In this document: positions 35,226 to 47,717 of the stretch, in pieces
How the letters are laid out: every line of letters begins with the position of its first letter
Numbering within the stretch: position 1 is the stretch's first letter
NCBI GenBank assembly: GCA_019426215.1
Contig: CM033402.1
Location: forward strand, 7,379,246-7,443,245
Source: Buddleja alternifolia
Lineage: Eukaryota; Streptophyta; Magnoliopsida; Lamiales; Scrophulariaceae
DNA length: 64,000 bases
Direction: 5' to 3'
The notes under the pieces: model-generated
Database searches by the model: none
Told to the model about the DNA's origin: nothing
What the model saw: the letters and a program-made list of their open reading frames with translations, nothing else
Program-made: the position numbers and the translations under genes

Positions 35226-37148
35226 ATAGTAAAAAAAAAAAAAAAAGGTTAATGGTACTAACTTAACATTTTACAAGATAACCTAAATCCAAGTATATAA
35301 TATTCTTTTTTTTTTTAACAAAAAAAGAGCGCTTTTGATGTGTATTTTCTCATTTCTATAGGGAAATTCGGAGTAAATTAATGCTTCAGTACTCAATAAT
35401 TCATTTCCTGCAAATTATGGCATCTGATGTAAGCATATATATATATGCTTGTAGCTAAATCAAAGAAATGATTTTATTCCATTTATAGTTATGAGATAAG
35501 TTTATCGTCCATTCATTATAATAAACGTGATACGTATATACTACGAAATATTTTTGAATTGTATAATGGAAATATGATTACATAAATATTTAGTAATAGG
35601 AGAAATTTTAGTCCGCTCTCGTCTCGATCACACCCAAGTATATTTTACAAAATAAGTAACCAATTATATGGCGAGTGTAATATACACTCCTTATAAAATA
35701 CATTTGAGTGTGAGTCGAACTAGGAGCGAACTAGGATTTTTCTTAATAATAGGGTAGTTTTAAGGGATTTTGAAACTTTGATCCTCAACATAATCATAAT
35801 TATCCATATATTATGCACGGTGTTTCGTGTTTTCGAACAAACTAGCCTAGAGAAGGATTTCGAATATTCGATCCAAGTCCCGAGATAATTCACAACTTAG
35901 AATTATCTTTCAACCCCTGCGTTCGATACGCTAAACGGTGGTTCAAGTCTTAAAATAAACGTCGATTAAATGTATTCGAACTTCTCTTCATCTTCTTCGA
36001 GTGGACCGCAATTGATGAAAATAATTATCGTTTTCGAATGAAATAATAACATAGTGAAGGAAAAATTCAAGTTAAGATACAAATTACATATTGATACTTA
36101 AATCTGGATACGAGATAATTTATACCTCCATGAGAATCTCTCGATCGAATGTATTATCTTTCAACCCCTGCGTTCGATACGCTAAACGGTGGTTCGAGTC
36201 TTAAATTGACATTTTAGTTGTTCATTTCGAGTATGAGAATGACGAATGAAAAACTTAAATCAAGATACAAATTACCTATCGATATACAAAGTAATTTATA
36301 CCTCCATGAAAGTCTTCAAAATTACAAGCAATCGAATGCTAATACATGCCTTGAAGGCAAATGTCATCGAGTCTACACTAAATTACATTACAGCTGCTCC
36401 TAAATTATGCTACGATCTACTCCTACATTACTCTAAAATTACTTCTAAGACTAGAGTTAATTCTAAGAAAATGAAAATGCAGAAGTCTGATGATCTTGTG
36501 ATTTCCTTTTTCCTTTCTCCGCGGCTCTTATATATCTTATCTTCGGGAACCGTCCTCAACCCACGTTCCTTGTCTTCGGGAACCGTCTTCAACTGTCCTC
36601 AACTGCTCTTTCAAATCTTTTCAAATTGGCGCGCCCCTTGTAGATGATTGGCTATTTGGACTTCATTTTATTTCTTTCGATTCGATTATTGAGCTTTTAC
36701 CGATTCAGCCCATGTTTTGGTTTTTTTCTGAATTTAATAAGTTTTGTCTTATCTATTTATGGACGAAACTTTCTTCTTTTCGAATTTCTATAATTTGGGC
36801 TATTTGAGTTTTGTGATTCGACAGCCCCAATTATTTTTGAGTGTAAACACACGGTCGTGAATAACTTTACATAAATTAAAGTAGATATGCCAACATGTAA
36901 GTTTATGATAAGATCCGCTAAAATTAACCGAGAGTAATAGGTGGGCTTGCATGTGATGAAAACTATTTCTATTACTAGGAACTTGGAAGAAATCAAATTT
37001 TCAAACTTCCTAAAAAGATAATTGCGCTCGTTATGAATTTGTTAACGAATTTCATAACAACTCATTTTTAAGATACAAAAAATTATTCGAAGTCTGTAAC
37101 TAGCAATTTTATAAACTTTTCTCAAAAACTGTGGAAAGAACTTTATAT
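35226..37148. other. Intergenic DNA downstream of ALMT gene 1
   Basis: No gene is supported. A passage of about 50 bp beginning ATTATCTTTCAACCCCTGCG and including TACGCTAAACGGTGGTTC occurs twice, at about 35901 and 36151, as a direct repeat. A short repeated CTTCGGGAACCGTC occurs at 36541 and 36574. Two blocks of AAGATACAAATTAC also recur. It is probably decayed repeat DNA. Confidence 0.4.
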
Positions 37149-37155
37149 CTATTCG

Positions 37156-37157
<2 letters not shown>

Positions 37158-37201
<44 letters not shown>
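37158..37201. repeat. (ATA)n microsatellite
   Basis: About 14 uninterrupted ATA units lie at the left end of Helitron-like element B. Confidence 0.9.
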
Positions 37202-37203
<2 letters not shown>

Positions 37204-37587
37204 GTATGAGTTGGTTCTTTGACATTTTTGATGTATCTAAAATATCCCTATGTAATTTAATTTTTTAATGGTAAAAGAGTCCAAAACAAGTTTTATAAAT
37301 CTACAACAATAAAAAGTATAATTAAATTAGGACTCTACAATAAAATTCATTAAAGAAGAATATAGGATATCAAATATCCCTAACATGTACACATACGTTA
37401 CCACAAAATCACAAATAAGTTCATGTTTAATATTAAATTCCATGAAATAGGAATGGATATTTCAATGATTTTTTAATTTATTTTTTTGTAAGTTAAGATG
37501 GATATGAATGAAAAAATCATGCACAAATTTAAGTTTAGAAGCTCATTTCGCACAAATTATGGAATCCTAACTATAATAATATAAAAA

Positions 37588-38176
37588 TGAAAAAATTACA
37601 CTAACACCACTACTATAATAGGTAATTATACAAACTTACCCTCTTATAATTAAAATTACAAATACCTAACCCACTATAATTAAAAATTATATTTACCCCC
37701 CTGAGATCAGTGAACTTCCAAAAATATGCCCTTGTCCAAATGTCATTTAGAAAAGAATTACAACAACCCCCTTTGATTTTTGAAATTACACAAATCTCCC
37801 CTGCTATAATGCACTTCTTACAATCAACCCCCTTTGTATTAAAAAATTCTTACAATTTAACCCTAAAAACCTTACAATTAATCCCTGTAGGGGGTGTTGG
37901 TAATTTCAAAAGCAAGAGGGTGATTTTGGTAATTACACATTATAAGAAGGGGTACAGCCGTAGCAAAACTATTATTCTAACTTTTTTTTTACTAATTTAA
38001 GTTAAGGGCAAAAATGTCATTTAGTATTGTTTGACCATTGGCCGAGGGTTTTCAGAGGGTGTAAATGTAATTTTTAGTTATAGTGGGTTAGGTATTTGTA
38101 ATTTCAATTATAAAAGGTTTAGTTTGTGTAATTACCTATTATAACAGTGGGTGTAGGTGTAGTTTTCCCTATAATA
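37588..38176. mobile_element. TIR element with 120-130-bp inverted ends
   Basis: The left half contains ATAATAGGTAATTATACAAA, CAAATACCTAACCCACTATA and, at 37667-37708, a run of CCCCCC. The right half repeats these in inverted order with few changes (TATAGTGGGTTAGGTATTTG). It is about 590 bp with no coding capacity. Long TIRs that fill much of the element are typical of Mutator-type MITEs. Confidence 0.75.
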
Positions 38177-38410
38177 CGTAAATCCGCCCGAACTACTAAA
38201 ATCGAGTCGATTCACCCAAAAAATGTCTATTTAAAATTTTTAAGTAATAGGGACAATTTGTTATACCCACCACTTTCGGGTTGAATAGTAAGTTTAATAA
38301 TTGTAACTCGCAAACCAACTGCTACATATAGCATTTCGAAAAAATAAGTACATATATACCTTCTAACAAGAATGATTTTATTCATACTTATGTAACCCAA
38401 TTATATTTTA

Positions 38411-38676
38411 GGGAAAATTACATACAGACCCCCTCACTTATTATATAATTGCCAAAACTCCCCCTCACTTATTGAAGATTACCAACACACCCCATCATGT
38501 TAAGAATGTCTTCCTATTACACCCCCTGTGTGCTTAACAATTCTTGCAAATTTCCCTCTATAAACCTTATAAATAGACCCCTCGGGGGAGATGTTGATAA
38601 TTTCTAATAACTGCGGGGGAATTTTGGTAATTACACAATAAGTGAGGGGGGTTTGTGTGTAATTTTAATTGAGTAT
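38411..38676. mobile_element. Short MITE with CCCCCTCACTTATT termini
   Basis: Left GGGAAAATTACATACAGACC then CCCTCACTTATTATATAATT. Right, reverse-complemented, TTAAAATTACACACAAACCC then CCTCACTTATTGTGTAATT. It is about 265 bp with internal C-run/G-run pairs and no ORF. It is a distant relative of the element just upstream. Confidence 0.75.
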
Positions 38677-39449
38677 CATGTTTGAGAACTTGTTTTTAAT
38701 TTATTTGAACAAAAATTTTGATTTCGTAACAAAGGAAACAAATATGATGAATTTGTATAACAAATTATATTTATAGTATTTGAGAGTTGTTACTCATTGC
38801 AAATCATGACAATACATTTTTTATTTAGTAATATCTATTTGTTATTTTTTCTTATCTCACCTACTCAATTTTTTCCAATTAAATCTACAATAAAAGTTAT
38901 GTTCTTTAGTTTATTCCTTATTACTTGTAACTATAAAGAAGTTGTAGGAGTTATAATGAAGATTCAAATATCCTCCAATCCGTCCTCCAAAAACCTTGAA
39001 CCCCTAACCCAAACCATTCTGTTTGAAAAGATAATTAAGTGTTAGTTTGATATTTTGTCAACTCGCACATGTCGGGTCGTGTTGAACTTTTTTCGTAAAA
39101 ATGCCCGAACTCAACCAAGGACACCCCTATTTTGCATATCTATAATAATGAAGTGTATAATTACAGTAGGACTCTATAATAGAATCACAATTAAACCATC
39201 GAATGAGAACTCCTCCTGCATCGTATTTGTTGCAAAGGTACAATATCTTTTAATTATCTTAAAGTGGTAAAATGTTTAACAAAAAATCCTAAGACAATAA
39301 AATATATATCACTAATTCTACACTGAGTTAAAACATGATACTGTTGTAGTTTAAGCTCATGATTGTTACAATTCGTTTCTTTGAAGGACTCAAAATGACT
39401 ATGATAGACTACGAATTAGTTATTTTTAAATGAGTTATATTATTAAGGG

Positions 39450-40291
39450 TAATGATATTGGCACTCCAAAATTTACTATAGGAGTTCCAACTTTAATTTT
39501 TACACTTGAATATGACAAGATTATCCTTAGATTTTATAACTACCACTATGCATTCAAAACAAAACTATTATCATGTCACAGGTTTTTTTCACTACTTTAA
39601 ATCAAAGTCAATTAATAAAAATAATATTCGGTAAAAATAAAACAAGTAATTAAATATAGAGCATCATCAACAAAACAAAGTAATAATATTTCAAATCCAG
39701 AATGAATTATATAAACCAAAAGAACAAAAAAATGAATATCAACTTCAGTTATTTCACTCTACTTTGCCTTTATATTTGAATCTCAATTTTATATTTTTGT
39801 TCAAGCAATAAGTTTAGTTTTTTCAGATAATAATGCATAAAAATAATTAACATAAGTCATGCTCTTCTCTCAAATAAAAAAATTACAGTTATAAAATTAA
39901 TTAGCTACTTTTTATACAACATGAATCTGAGTACATAAAAGATTAAAAATATGAAAAAAAAATTCTTTAATTGATCTTGATGAATAATTTTATGCTTGCA
40001 TATAAATATATGTTGTATGCTTTTAAAGATTAAAAAGATCGTTATGTAGTATTGCTTTATTCATAAATATATTATTTTGACATGACTATTGATGAAGTAA
40101 TTTTTCTTTTAATTATTGATCTAGACTAAACATAAGCAGAATTTATTAGAATGAAGGTTTAAAATGTGGGGGGGAAATGAAGCAAAAAAATTGGCTTTTA
40201 TTTAGAAATAGGCATTCTTGTCATTTTCTTAGAGAGATGAATACAATTGGAGCTCTAATAGTAATTTTTGGAGCTCCAATATCATTCCCCT
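39450..40291. mobile_element. TIR element of the GATATTGG(A/C)(G/A)CTCCAA family
   Basis: Left GGTAATGATATTGGCACTCC and right, reverse-complemented, GGGAATGATATTGGAGCTCC, with continuing similarity (AAAATTTACTAT / AAAAATTACTAT, then TTCCAA / CTCCAA). It is about 840 bp with an AT-rich core and no ORF. The same termini occur at 19043-20212 and, in short form, at about 41515-41675. Confidence 0.7.
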
Positions 40292-41244
40292 ATTATTAAT
40301 TATCTCATTTATTCTTTGATGAAGCAAATCCCCTGATAATTTTGGAAGTTTTTCACTTGTTTGAATCGTGTTTTTGTATACACTATAATTTATTTATCAA
40401 AAGAAAAGAAGAAGATAAAAAGCTTAATCTGCTTAAACTTGGAACAAATAAATTTATATGAACATCGTTGTTAACATTCTAATTTTTTAATTAATTATAT
40501 GAATATTACGTTGATTGAGAAAATTGAATGCCATACAAAAAGCAACTTACCAAGAAAGCCGTGGGAAAGCTTTACAAGTCAGGCGTCATTTTTATTATTT
40601 TATTTAAATACTAAGATTAATAGATAATAGTAATAATAATGCAAGAAAAAAGAAAAAGAGTAAACCACTCTTCCCTCATAGACTTGGGAGATATATTGAC
40701 GTCGTTTGTTGTAATTCAATATTTGTCACTATCACTTCCCGATGACTCACACATCACTTTATTTTTATTTATTCAACTATCCTCCTTATTTAATTTGTTG
40801 AATGGTAAATTTTATTTTACCATTCAACTCATTCATTTTGATTTCATATCAACTATATTTCTATTGCATCCATAATATAATTAAAGTACAACATATAATG
40901 TTTTTCTGAATTTCATAAGGTTTATATTATTTTCTTATTTTTCTGAATTTTTTTTTGGTATTTTAATATTTTTTTAATCATTTTTTGATCTAACGGTTGA
41001 TCATCAATGATCCAACTTTAGAGAATAAATAAGTTAACTTAGCTTCTTCAAATATTTATTTAACCTTTCATGTCAGTTAATATTTGATTTTTTAAATTAT
41101 TATAGTTTATGAATTAATATTTAATAATTCATTAATTAAATTATTGTTTAAGTTTTAGATTTATCAAGTTGAACAATATCTATGTATATGAATTATTTTA
41201 ACGAGATCATATGATTGACGTGCAAAGCACGTGTTGTTTACTAG

Positions 41245-41452
41245 TAGTAATTTAAATAGAGGAGATTAAACTCGATGACTTATTGCAATATTTTATTAAA
41301 TAATTCTTCAAACGTTACAATGTTTTGAACTTAAAATTAAAAAAAAAAAAAGACAATTGCGTTATCTCACTCGTAGTTTTTCGCATAAAATTGAAAGCAG
41401 CACCCTTATGAATCGTCACAATTCTTTAAAATTTAATTGATAAATATATACT

Positions 41453-41488
<36 letters not shown>

Positions 41489-44400
41489 CATAAAATATAA
41501 CATATTAACCAAAGGTAATTGATATTAGAGCTCCAAAAATTAGTACTGTACTTCATCTATTCACTATTTTTCGGTAAAATTTAAATTGAATAGTGGAGAC
41601 TTACCCAAAAAAAAAAAATTGAATAGTAGAGCTTCATAGTATATTGGGGTGATAATATCATTCTTCTTAACCAAATGGTAAAGTTGCAAACCTCTGTTGT
41701 GGATTTGCTATCTAGCTATCTAGCTCATTGTAGTCCATTCACCACCATCAAAAATATTAATTCAAGATTAAAAAAAGTATTTACTCTAAATATTTGAAAA
41801 ACAGATAATTAATTAATGATAAAGTTGGTGAAAATTAGTTAAAGTGAGAAAAGGACAAGGATTGCGGCAGCATGAAGATTTTGAATATCTAGCTATCCAC
41901 AGACCACAAATGTCTTAGGTAGAGTCAACTTATCAATTTAAAATTATATATGTTCATACATAAATAATTAATTACAACATACTATAAGTGGATTTAATTG
42001 TGCTTTAAATAAAAACTAATCATTATAAAGAGACGTAAACAAGTGTTAAAACTATAAAATGTAAACTTAAAAGGCAATGGGAGAGAGATTGCGGTGTATG
42101 AGTTGTTCTCCACTAACTCACAACACTCATGTCACTTTTGTTGGTGCTTAGAAAAACTAGATTTGCCTTTAATTTGGCTACTTTATAGCATATGCTACTT
42201 TATTTTATTTATTTTTTTGAATTTTTCAGTTGCTAAATGGTTTTTCATCCTAAATTGTATTTGACGTATATTCTGTACGTGTATATATGAAATACTTCAT
42301 TAAATATAAAATTAACTTAAATTGTATATATTTGTTCTGCAATAACATACATACAAAACACAAATTTGGAATAATGAATTTAAAATGACTTTATTGTAGG
42401 TTTATCTACCAAAGGAAAAATTATAATTCAGCTCAATTTGGTGCACCAAAATTCATTATTTGGTAAGTGGATTTATGTTCTAATGAAAGAAGACAAGTAT
42501 AATTACATTCAAGGTTGAAAAACAAATTAAATTTATTCAACTCTACTCTTGATCTTTAAAAGCTTGTTTTTGTTCGATTCGTTAAAGATAACAAAGCAAA
42601 CATAAATATAGTTTTTAGTTAGATATAAGATTGCAATATGGTTCAAGGTGGATTGGAGACTTCGAGTAACAAAAAAAAAAAAAAGAAATGTGTGTAAAAA
42701 TATTAAGAAATTCTGACTTGGCTCGTGGTCAGATTCAATCGAAACTCTTTCAAGCCCAATTGTATTAATTATTGATCAAATATACATACAACTTAATTTT
42801 TCCAGCGCAATAAAATTTCAAACAAATTTAAACATACAATAATTTATGTGTTTCGACTTTTTTCTTCCGTATACCTGATTACATTTGTTGTATATAGTTA
42901 ATTAAGTATAGCTAAAGTGACGTAGTTGAAGTACCATGAGTTTATGATTATGAAGTTTGAGTTTAAAATTGCAAATGTCACCATATGTATAGTCGTCGCA
43001 CTTTCTTAGTAGTTTAGCCGTGAATGATTTATTTTGGTATCTATTAATTAGATAGTTAGTTAAGAATTAATAATTTTATAATGTAATGTCGTAATGATAT
43101 ATGTACGTAACTACTTTTTTTTGGACAAATTCAATGAATTAGGACACATATCAACTCTAATAATCATTGGTTATATCACTTATCAAACCGACAAATTAAA
43201 AAATATATATAGTTCTTAGAGTCACTATCTCCTTTTCTTTTTCTCAAAAGCAAATTAAAGTCTCATCGGTGTTGAGGAAAAAAAAAGGCTAATTTTTTCG
43301 AAGGATCGCCCAACAAAAGTTTAAGTATCAAATTTGAGTTGACAGTCTAAAAGTCTAAAGTATTGGCCAAAATATTATTAGAAATTTTGGTATACATACT
43401 CGGAAGTTCGGACTTGGTTCGCACGAAATTAAGTGATTTGCGATGCGAATGATTGATTATATAATAAATGTAATTTATTTATTTTGTGAATTATATTTAA
43501 ATCGATCAAGTTACGTTTGGATTATGATTTTTCAAATATTATTGGATATCCTATATTATGTTTATTGAAAGATTTTGTGCTTTCAAACCATTCAAACGGC
43601 ATCTAACCTACATATTTAAAGTTTTAATAAAAATATCATATATTCTATAATTGGTGTTCCTTTGTCGAAATGATATGATAAAGAGTGGCATCGAAGTAGA
43701 ATATTCTTTTATTTCTTTTTGTTTTTCAGTTGCCTTTTCGTTTTAAAGATTAAAAATGGATGGATGGTGTATAGAATAAGAGAGGTTTAGATATTATACT
43801 TGGTAGATCTTGATATATAGATATATGAATGTCTCATGACACTAACAAAAATTTGATTTTTTCCCATGTCACATAGCTATGGTGAAAAACTCATTTGTCA
43901 TGGTAGAAATTGATTGACCACCGCTTCGCATCAGTTTCACCCGTGGTATGTATAAGCATGCCCAGAACATTTTCCATGATTTTTATAGACATATGTCAAT
44001 GTTTAGTTCCTTACAAAGGCCATGACTTTTTAGCCATTGTAAAAAAATGTTAGATGAGTATGTCTTCCATAATCTTACAATAGTTATCATTATTTTTTAT
44101 TGTCAATACTTAATTTTTCTTATTGCGTGATTTTGTCATACAAATGAAATAAAAACATAAATAAATATCATAGATCTAATCACCCAATATATGACCATCA
44201 AATATATATATATATATATATACTGTAGGGTTCCATCTAGTGTAGCTTACTTGCGAGATCATGAAAAACGTATGTTTGAAGTATTAGATTTTTGTCCAGC
44301 AATATCCTCCAACATTTAAGTCAGCAATCGAGGTTATGGAAATAGGTCTCAAAACAAAATTTTCATGAACGGAGAACGTGCTTAGGAACTATTCTTAACC

Positions 44401-44900
44401 TAAAATATATTTTTATAACTTTGACGGTATGACATACCAATTTGGACTTTATATTGTAAAGCATATGTTTTGCCTTGTATTTCACTTAATATATTATCGC
44501 TGAGGGGATACAATATTTATTTCAAATATAGAGTTGATCTCGAGCATATGTGAAATCAAAAACAAAATAAAATGCAATTTTGAAACATAAAATAAATTAA
44601 ACCTTACATGGACCAAACATATATTACTCAACAATATGAATAGTGGTTGGTAAAATCCTAGTCCTACTTCGACTCAACAATTTCATGGCTTCGTTTTAGT
44701 TGGGACCAATAGTTTATCAGGGCCTAAGCTCATAAGACTTCTATGTAGCTCGGCCCAACTAAGGATATATACATACAACTATAAAAATCAACCCATTCCA
44801 ATAACACAGACATTTGACTCAACAAAATTTAGATGAAAGCTGTAAAAATGAAAAATGTGTTTGTATTTTTCTTTCTTTTAATTCTAGACGAAGAGAGATA
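41245..44900. other. AT-rich DNA, no gene seen; small relative of the GATATT MITE at 41515-41675
   Basis: Apart from the short MITE-like piece (TTGATATTAGAGCTCCAAAA at 41520 with an inverted partner ending near 41675) and (TA)n tracts at about 41458 and 44197, I see no coding exon, RNA gene or clear element. Open frames are short and low-complexity. Confidence 0.4.
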
Positions 44901-44902
44901 TC

Positions 44903-45220
44903 CTAACCCGACAACCTTGGGCTGATAGTTTTTTAATCATGGACCACATAGGCCCTATAAGACTATAAATAACGAGAGAAATGTCACAACTTGTGACAGT
45001 CTGAAATTGAACGCAGGATCTCCCACATGAAAATGGAAATTGATACCACTAAGCTAACAAACTAACCCGACAACCTTGGGCTGATAGTTTTTTAATCATG
45101 GACCACATAGGCCCTATAAGACTATAAATAACGAGAGAAATGTCACAACTTGTGACAGTCTGAAATTGAACGCAGGATCTCCCACATGAAAATGGAAATT
45201 GATACCACTAGGCTAACAAA
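44903..45220 (-). repeat. 159-bp tandem duplication, possibly SINE-derived
   Basis: CTAACCCGACAACCTTGGGC starts at 44903 and again at 45062, and the two 159-bp copies differ at only one or two positions, so the event is recent. On the minus strand each copy begins TTAGCCTAGTGGTATCAA (or the TTAGCTTAGTGG variant), which is A-box-like, and about 35 bases later has a weak B-box-like TGCGTTCAATTTC. SINE origin is a guess; the duplication is certain. Confidence 0.8.
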
Positions 45221-46014
45221 CCTTAGGCGTGTTTGTATTATTGCCCTTACAAATAATGACTGTGAGGTAGTTTGGTAAAAGAAGTTTTTGTTTAGAAAAT
45301 AAGGATCTAATTGGATGGTATATTAAAAAAGAAACAAAACTCCCAAGAACGTACTAGTTTGGCACACTACAAGAAAAATGTCTCTGAGACAAAAGAAAAC
45401 AATTCTGCTGGGAGAAAATTATTGTTATGATTGTTGTTGATGTTGTTGTTTGCTAAGCAATTGGGAGGAGAATTAGAAAGATAGTATATGTTCGGAAAAA
45501 ATCTAGTAAAAACTGGGAAAGGCGTCACCTGACAATACCTCAATATCGAACATAGAAAGGGACGAAGCCAATATTTTTCTTTCGAGTGGGCGAACATAAA
45601 AAATAGAGGGCAAAACTTGATATTTATAAACTTTTGGAAGGGGGCCGAATTTTGCATACACAAAACTTATAGGGTAAATTTTTTTTTCTCAAAATCGAGA
45701 GGATACTCCCCCCGTCTCTCTGTCCTTGAACGGAGAATTAATTTCATATTCCGATCCGAAATGATGTAAGGTATGAAATAAGACTCATTTTGTCCATACT
45801 TTGTTGTTAAAATCGATGAATCTGACTAATATATATTTATAAAAGAAAATATCTAAAATACTTTTCTCATAGGATTTTCTTTTTAAGAAAAAAACACTAC
45901 CCATTCAACACATACTTCATAAAAGAGATATATTACATGAATAATTCTTACAGAAAAAATATATCACATTAATAACCATTATTGTCCTTTTCTCCAAAAC
46001 ATAAGGCCACGTTT

Positions 46015-46412
46015 GCCTGTGATTTCATATCGCTTTTTACATTTTACATTTGAAAATGAAAACACACTTTAGATTGTTTTTAATTGAAAATATTCTCATT
46101 TTTATTTTCACTTTTACATTGCCAACAAATTTCTATTATTTTTTCAAAATTACATTTCACATCACTTTTCTATCACTTCTTTTTTATCACTTTTAGTCTT
46201 TTATTTCTCATCTTCCATTATCTTTTTTAACTTTTCTTTCTTCTCTTCTATTATTTAATCATTCATTTTGAATCATTTCACACATCACCGATCACCAATT
46301 TCAACAATTTTAAAAAATATAATCAATTACACATACGTTTTTCACACGAAAATAAAAAAGAAAACTCATTCTCCCATTTAAAAATGGAGTGACAACACAT
46401 CCAAACAGAGCC
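46015..46412. mobile_element. Tourist-like (PIF/Harbinger) MITE with TAA duplication
   Basis: Left GGCCACGTTTGCCTGTGATT and right, reverse-complemented, GGCTCTGTTTGGATGTGTTG are the typical Tourist-type ends. TAA stands directly outside both ends (46012-46014 and 46413-46415). It is 398 bp with no ORF. The interior is rich in TTTTCACTTTT motifs. Confidence 0.72.
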
Positions 46413-46674
46413 TAACTTATTAAAATACACTTCAAAAAATTCATTTCTTGAGGCGATTTGTCATTCAATTAGACTATTTAGTTCCTAATACTCGGAGCAA
46501 TCATTAACATATATGTTTACGCGGCCAACATCTCAGAGTCAACAAGCAAGTCCCTTTCAATTGAGACACTTTGCTAGTTGCTAGGTCTGTACTTTAACAA
46601 TGATTATTTATTGTCAAAATCTCCATAGTTTTGGTGGGACAAAAGAAAAGATGATCTCTCCCATTTTGACTATT

Positions 46675-46861
46675 TTTTTTTTTGTTTGCCTACCACAATA
46701 TTTTAAATATTATCGAATTAATCTGTTAGTTCATTCGGGTTGAACATCTGACCTGGTGGGTGAGTCTCCCAACGGGAGTAACTGCATACACAAGGAATCG
46801 AACCCTAAACCTTACTTAAGTGGAACCAAGTTGCTTACCACTTGGACCAACCCCATTGATT
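46675..46861 (-). mobile_element. tRNA-derived SINE with perfect 14-bp target duplication
   Basis: On the minus strand the body starts near GGGGTTGGTCCAAGTGGTAA (A box) and has GGGTTCGATTCC about 40 bases later (B box). It ends in an A-run (T-run at 46671-46683 on the plus strand). The perfect direct repeat CCATTTTGACTATT flanks it at 46661-46674 and 46862-46875. At about 187 bp it is the size of a plant SINE. The intact duplication implies a fairly recent insertion. Confidence 0.9.
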
Positions 46862-47289
46862 CCATTTTGACTATTGATGAGGCCTAAACAGCTACATAGT
46901 TCCTACTAACTTTGGACTTTCCATTTTCAATGCTTCCCAAAGATCCATCGAGATTACATATAATAATGAGTATTATAAATTCAAACTTCATTGAATATAT
47001 AAAGATCGTCAGCTTACATGAGTGAATTATGGCTGATAGTGCTCAATTTATTATATCTTTTGTTTTGGTGAAAATAAATATGAGTAAAGTCGGTTCTGAT
47101 CATCTACCACAGCTAAAATATGCTTTCGAGACTAAAAGCTGCTTACAGATTACTTATCAACACTGCCCTCACATCGACAGAGGGAATAACTCACATATTT
47201 TTGAAAAGAAATGTCTCTTTCCTTACTGATGTAGGTAAAATATATGGGTTACACTATGGGTCAAGCCCAACAAACTCATATCAATTAAG

Positions 47290-47610
47290 ATTTTTTGTGT
47301 CCTATGGGAAAAGACTATAAACATGACTTTTGTAAGATTCAAAAGGGGATTCATCGTATTTTTGTGTCCTATGGGGAAGAACTATAAACATGACTTTTGT
47401 AAGATTCAAAAGGGGATTCATCGTATACGATTTTTTTTGAATGATTGCTGACTGGAGCATCGGAGGGCCAACGCCGGGGGAACCTTCGGCGTGCTTTCTA
47501 ACTCTCGTTTCTTGTGCAGGTCTAGGGATTTCATTGACAAAAATATGGAGAAGATCCTAAAAATCTATGGTGCAAGATTCAGTAGCATCATATTGGCGCC
47601 GTCTGTGCAA
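47290..47610 (+). mobile_element. Ty3/gypsy LTR-end and primer-binding-site remnant
   Basis: CATCGGAGGGCCAACGCCGG (from about 47459), TTGTGCAGGTC (47512) and finally ATTGGCGCCGTCTGTG (47592-47607) are the usual sequence of a plant gypsy LTR end and the TGGCGCC primer-binding region just inside it. No gag or pol follows, so this is a broken 5' end. Upstream, a 66-bp unit starting TTGTGTCCTATGGG is repeated at 47295 and 47361. Confidence 0.65.
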
Positions 47611-47674
47611 ACGAGACCATGTGCCCTACCCAAGTCCCTAGTCTAAAGGGGCTAATGATGAGTATGTAACTACT

Positions 47675-47717
47675 GTCCCACATTGAATGGAAATGAGATA
47701 TTTTAGAGGCTTATAAG
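47675..47717 (+). promoter_or_regulatory. USE-plus-TATA arrangement like plant snRNA promoters
   Basis: GTCCCACATTG (47675-47685) is one base from the plant snRNA upstream element RTCCCACATCG. TTATAAG (47711-47717) follows after 25 bases, close to the spacing of Pol III-type snRNA promoters. I recognise no U6, U3 or 7SL sequence downstream, so this is more likely the promoter of a repeat element that uses the same signals. Confidence 0.4.

Larger units (their letters stand above)
37149..41244 (+). mobile_element. Helitron-like non-autonomous element B with nested MITEs
   Basis: The 3' end is textbook for a Helitron: a perfect hairpin ACGTGC-AAA-GCACGT (41218-41232), eight bases, then CTAG at 41241-41244 followed by T. 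The body is collinear with element A at 12.48-17.02 kb at both ends. The 5' terminus is obscured by an (ATA)n tract (37160-37200); TCTATTCGATAAT just before it is a candidate TC start. Three TIR elements (37588-38176, 38411-38676, 39450-40291) are nested in it. No Rep/helicase ORF is present. Confidence 0.6.

Noticed and set aside
45364..45400. CACTACAAGAAAA as a CACTA (En/Spm) transposon end
   Set aside because: The motif fits, but I found no inverted partner or 3-bp duplication in the window, so it is not listed as an element.
45700..45800. Stowaway-like MITE start (CTCCCCCCGTCTCTCTGTCC)
   Set aside because: No matching inverted right end within several hundred bases.
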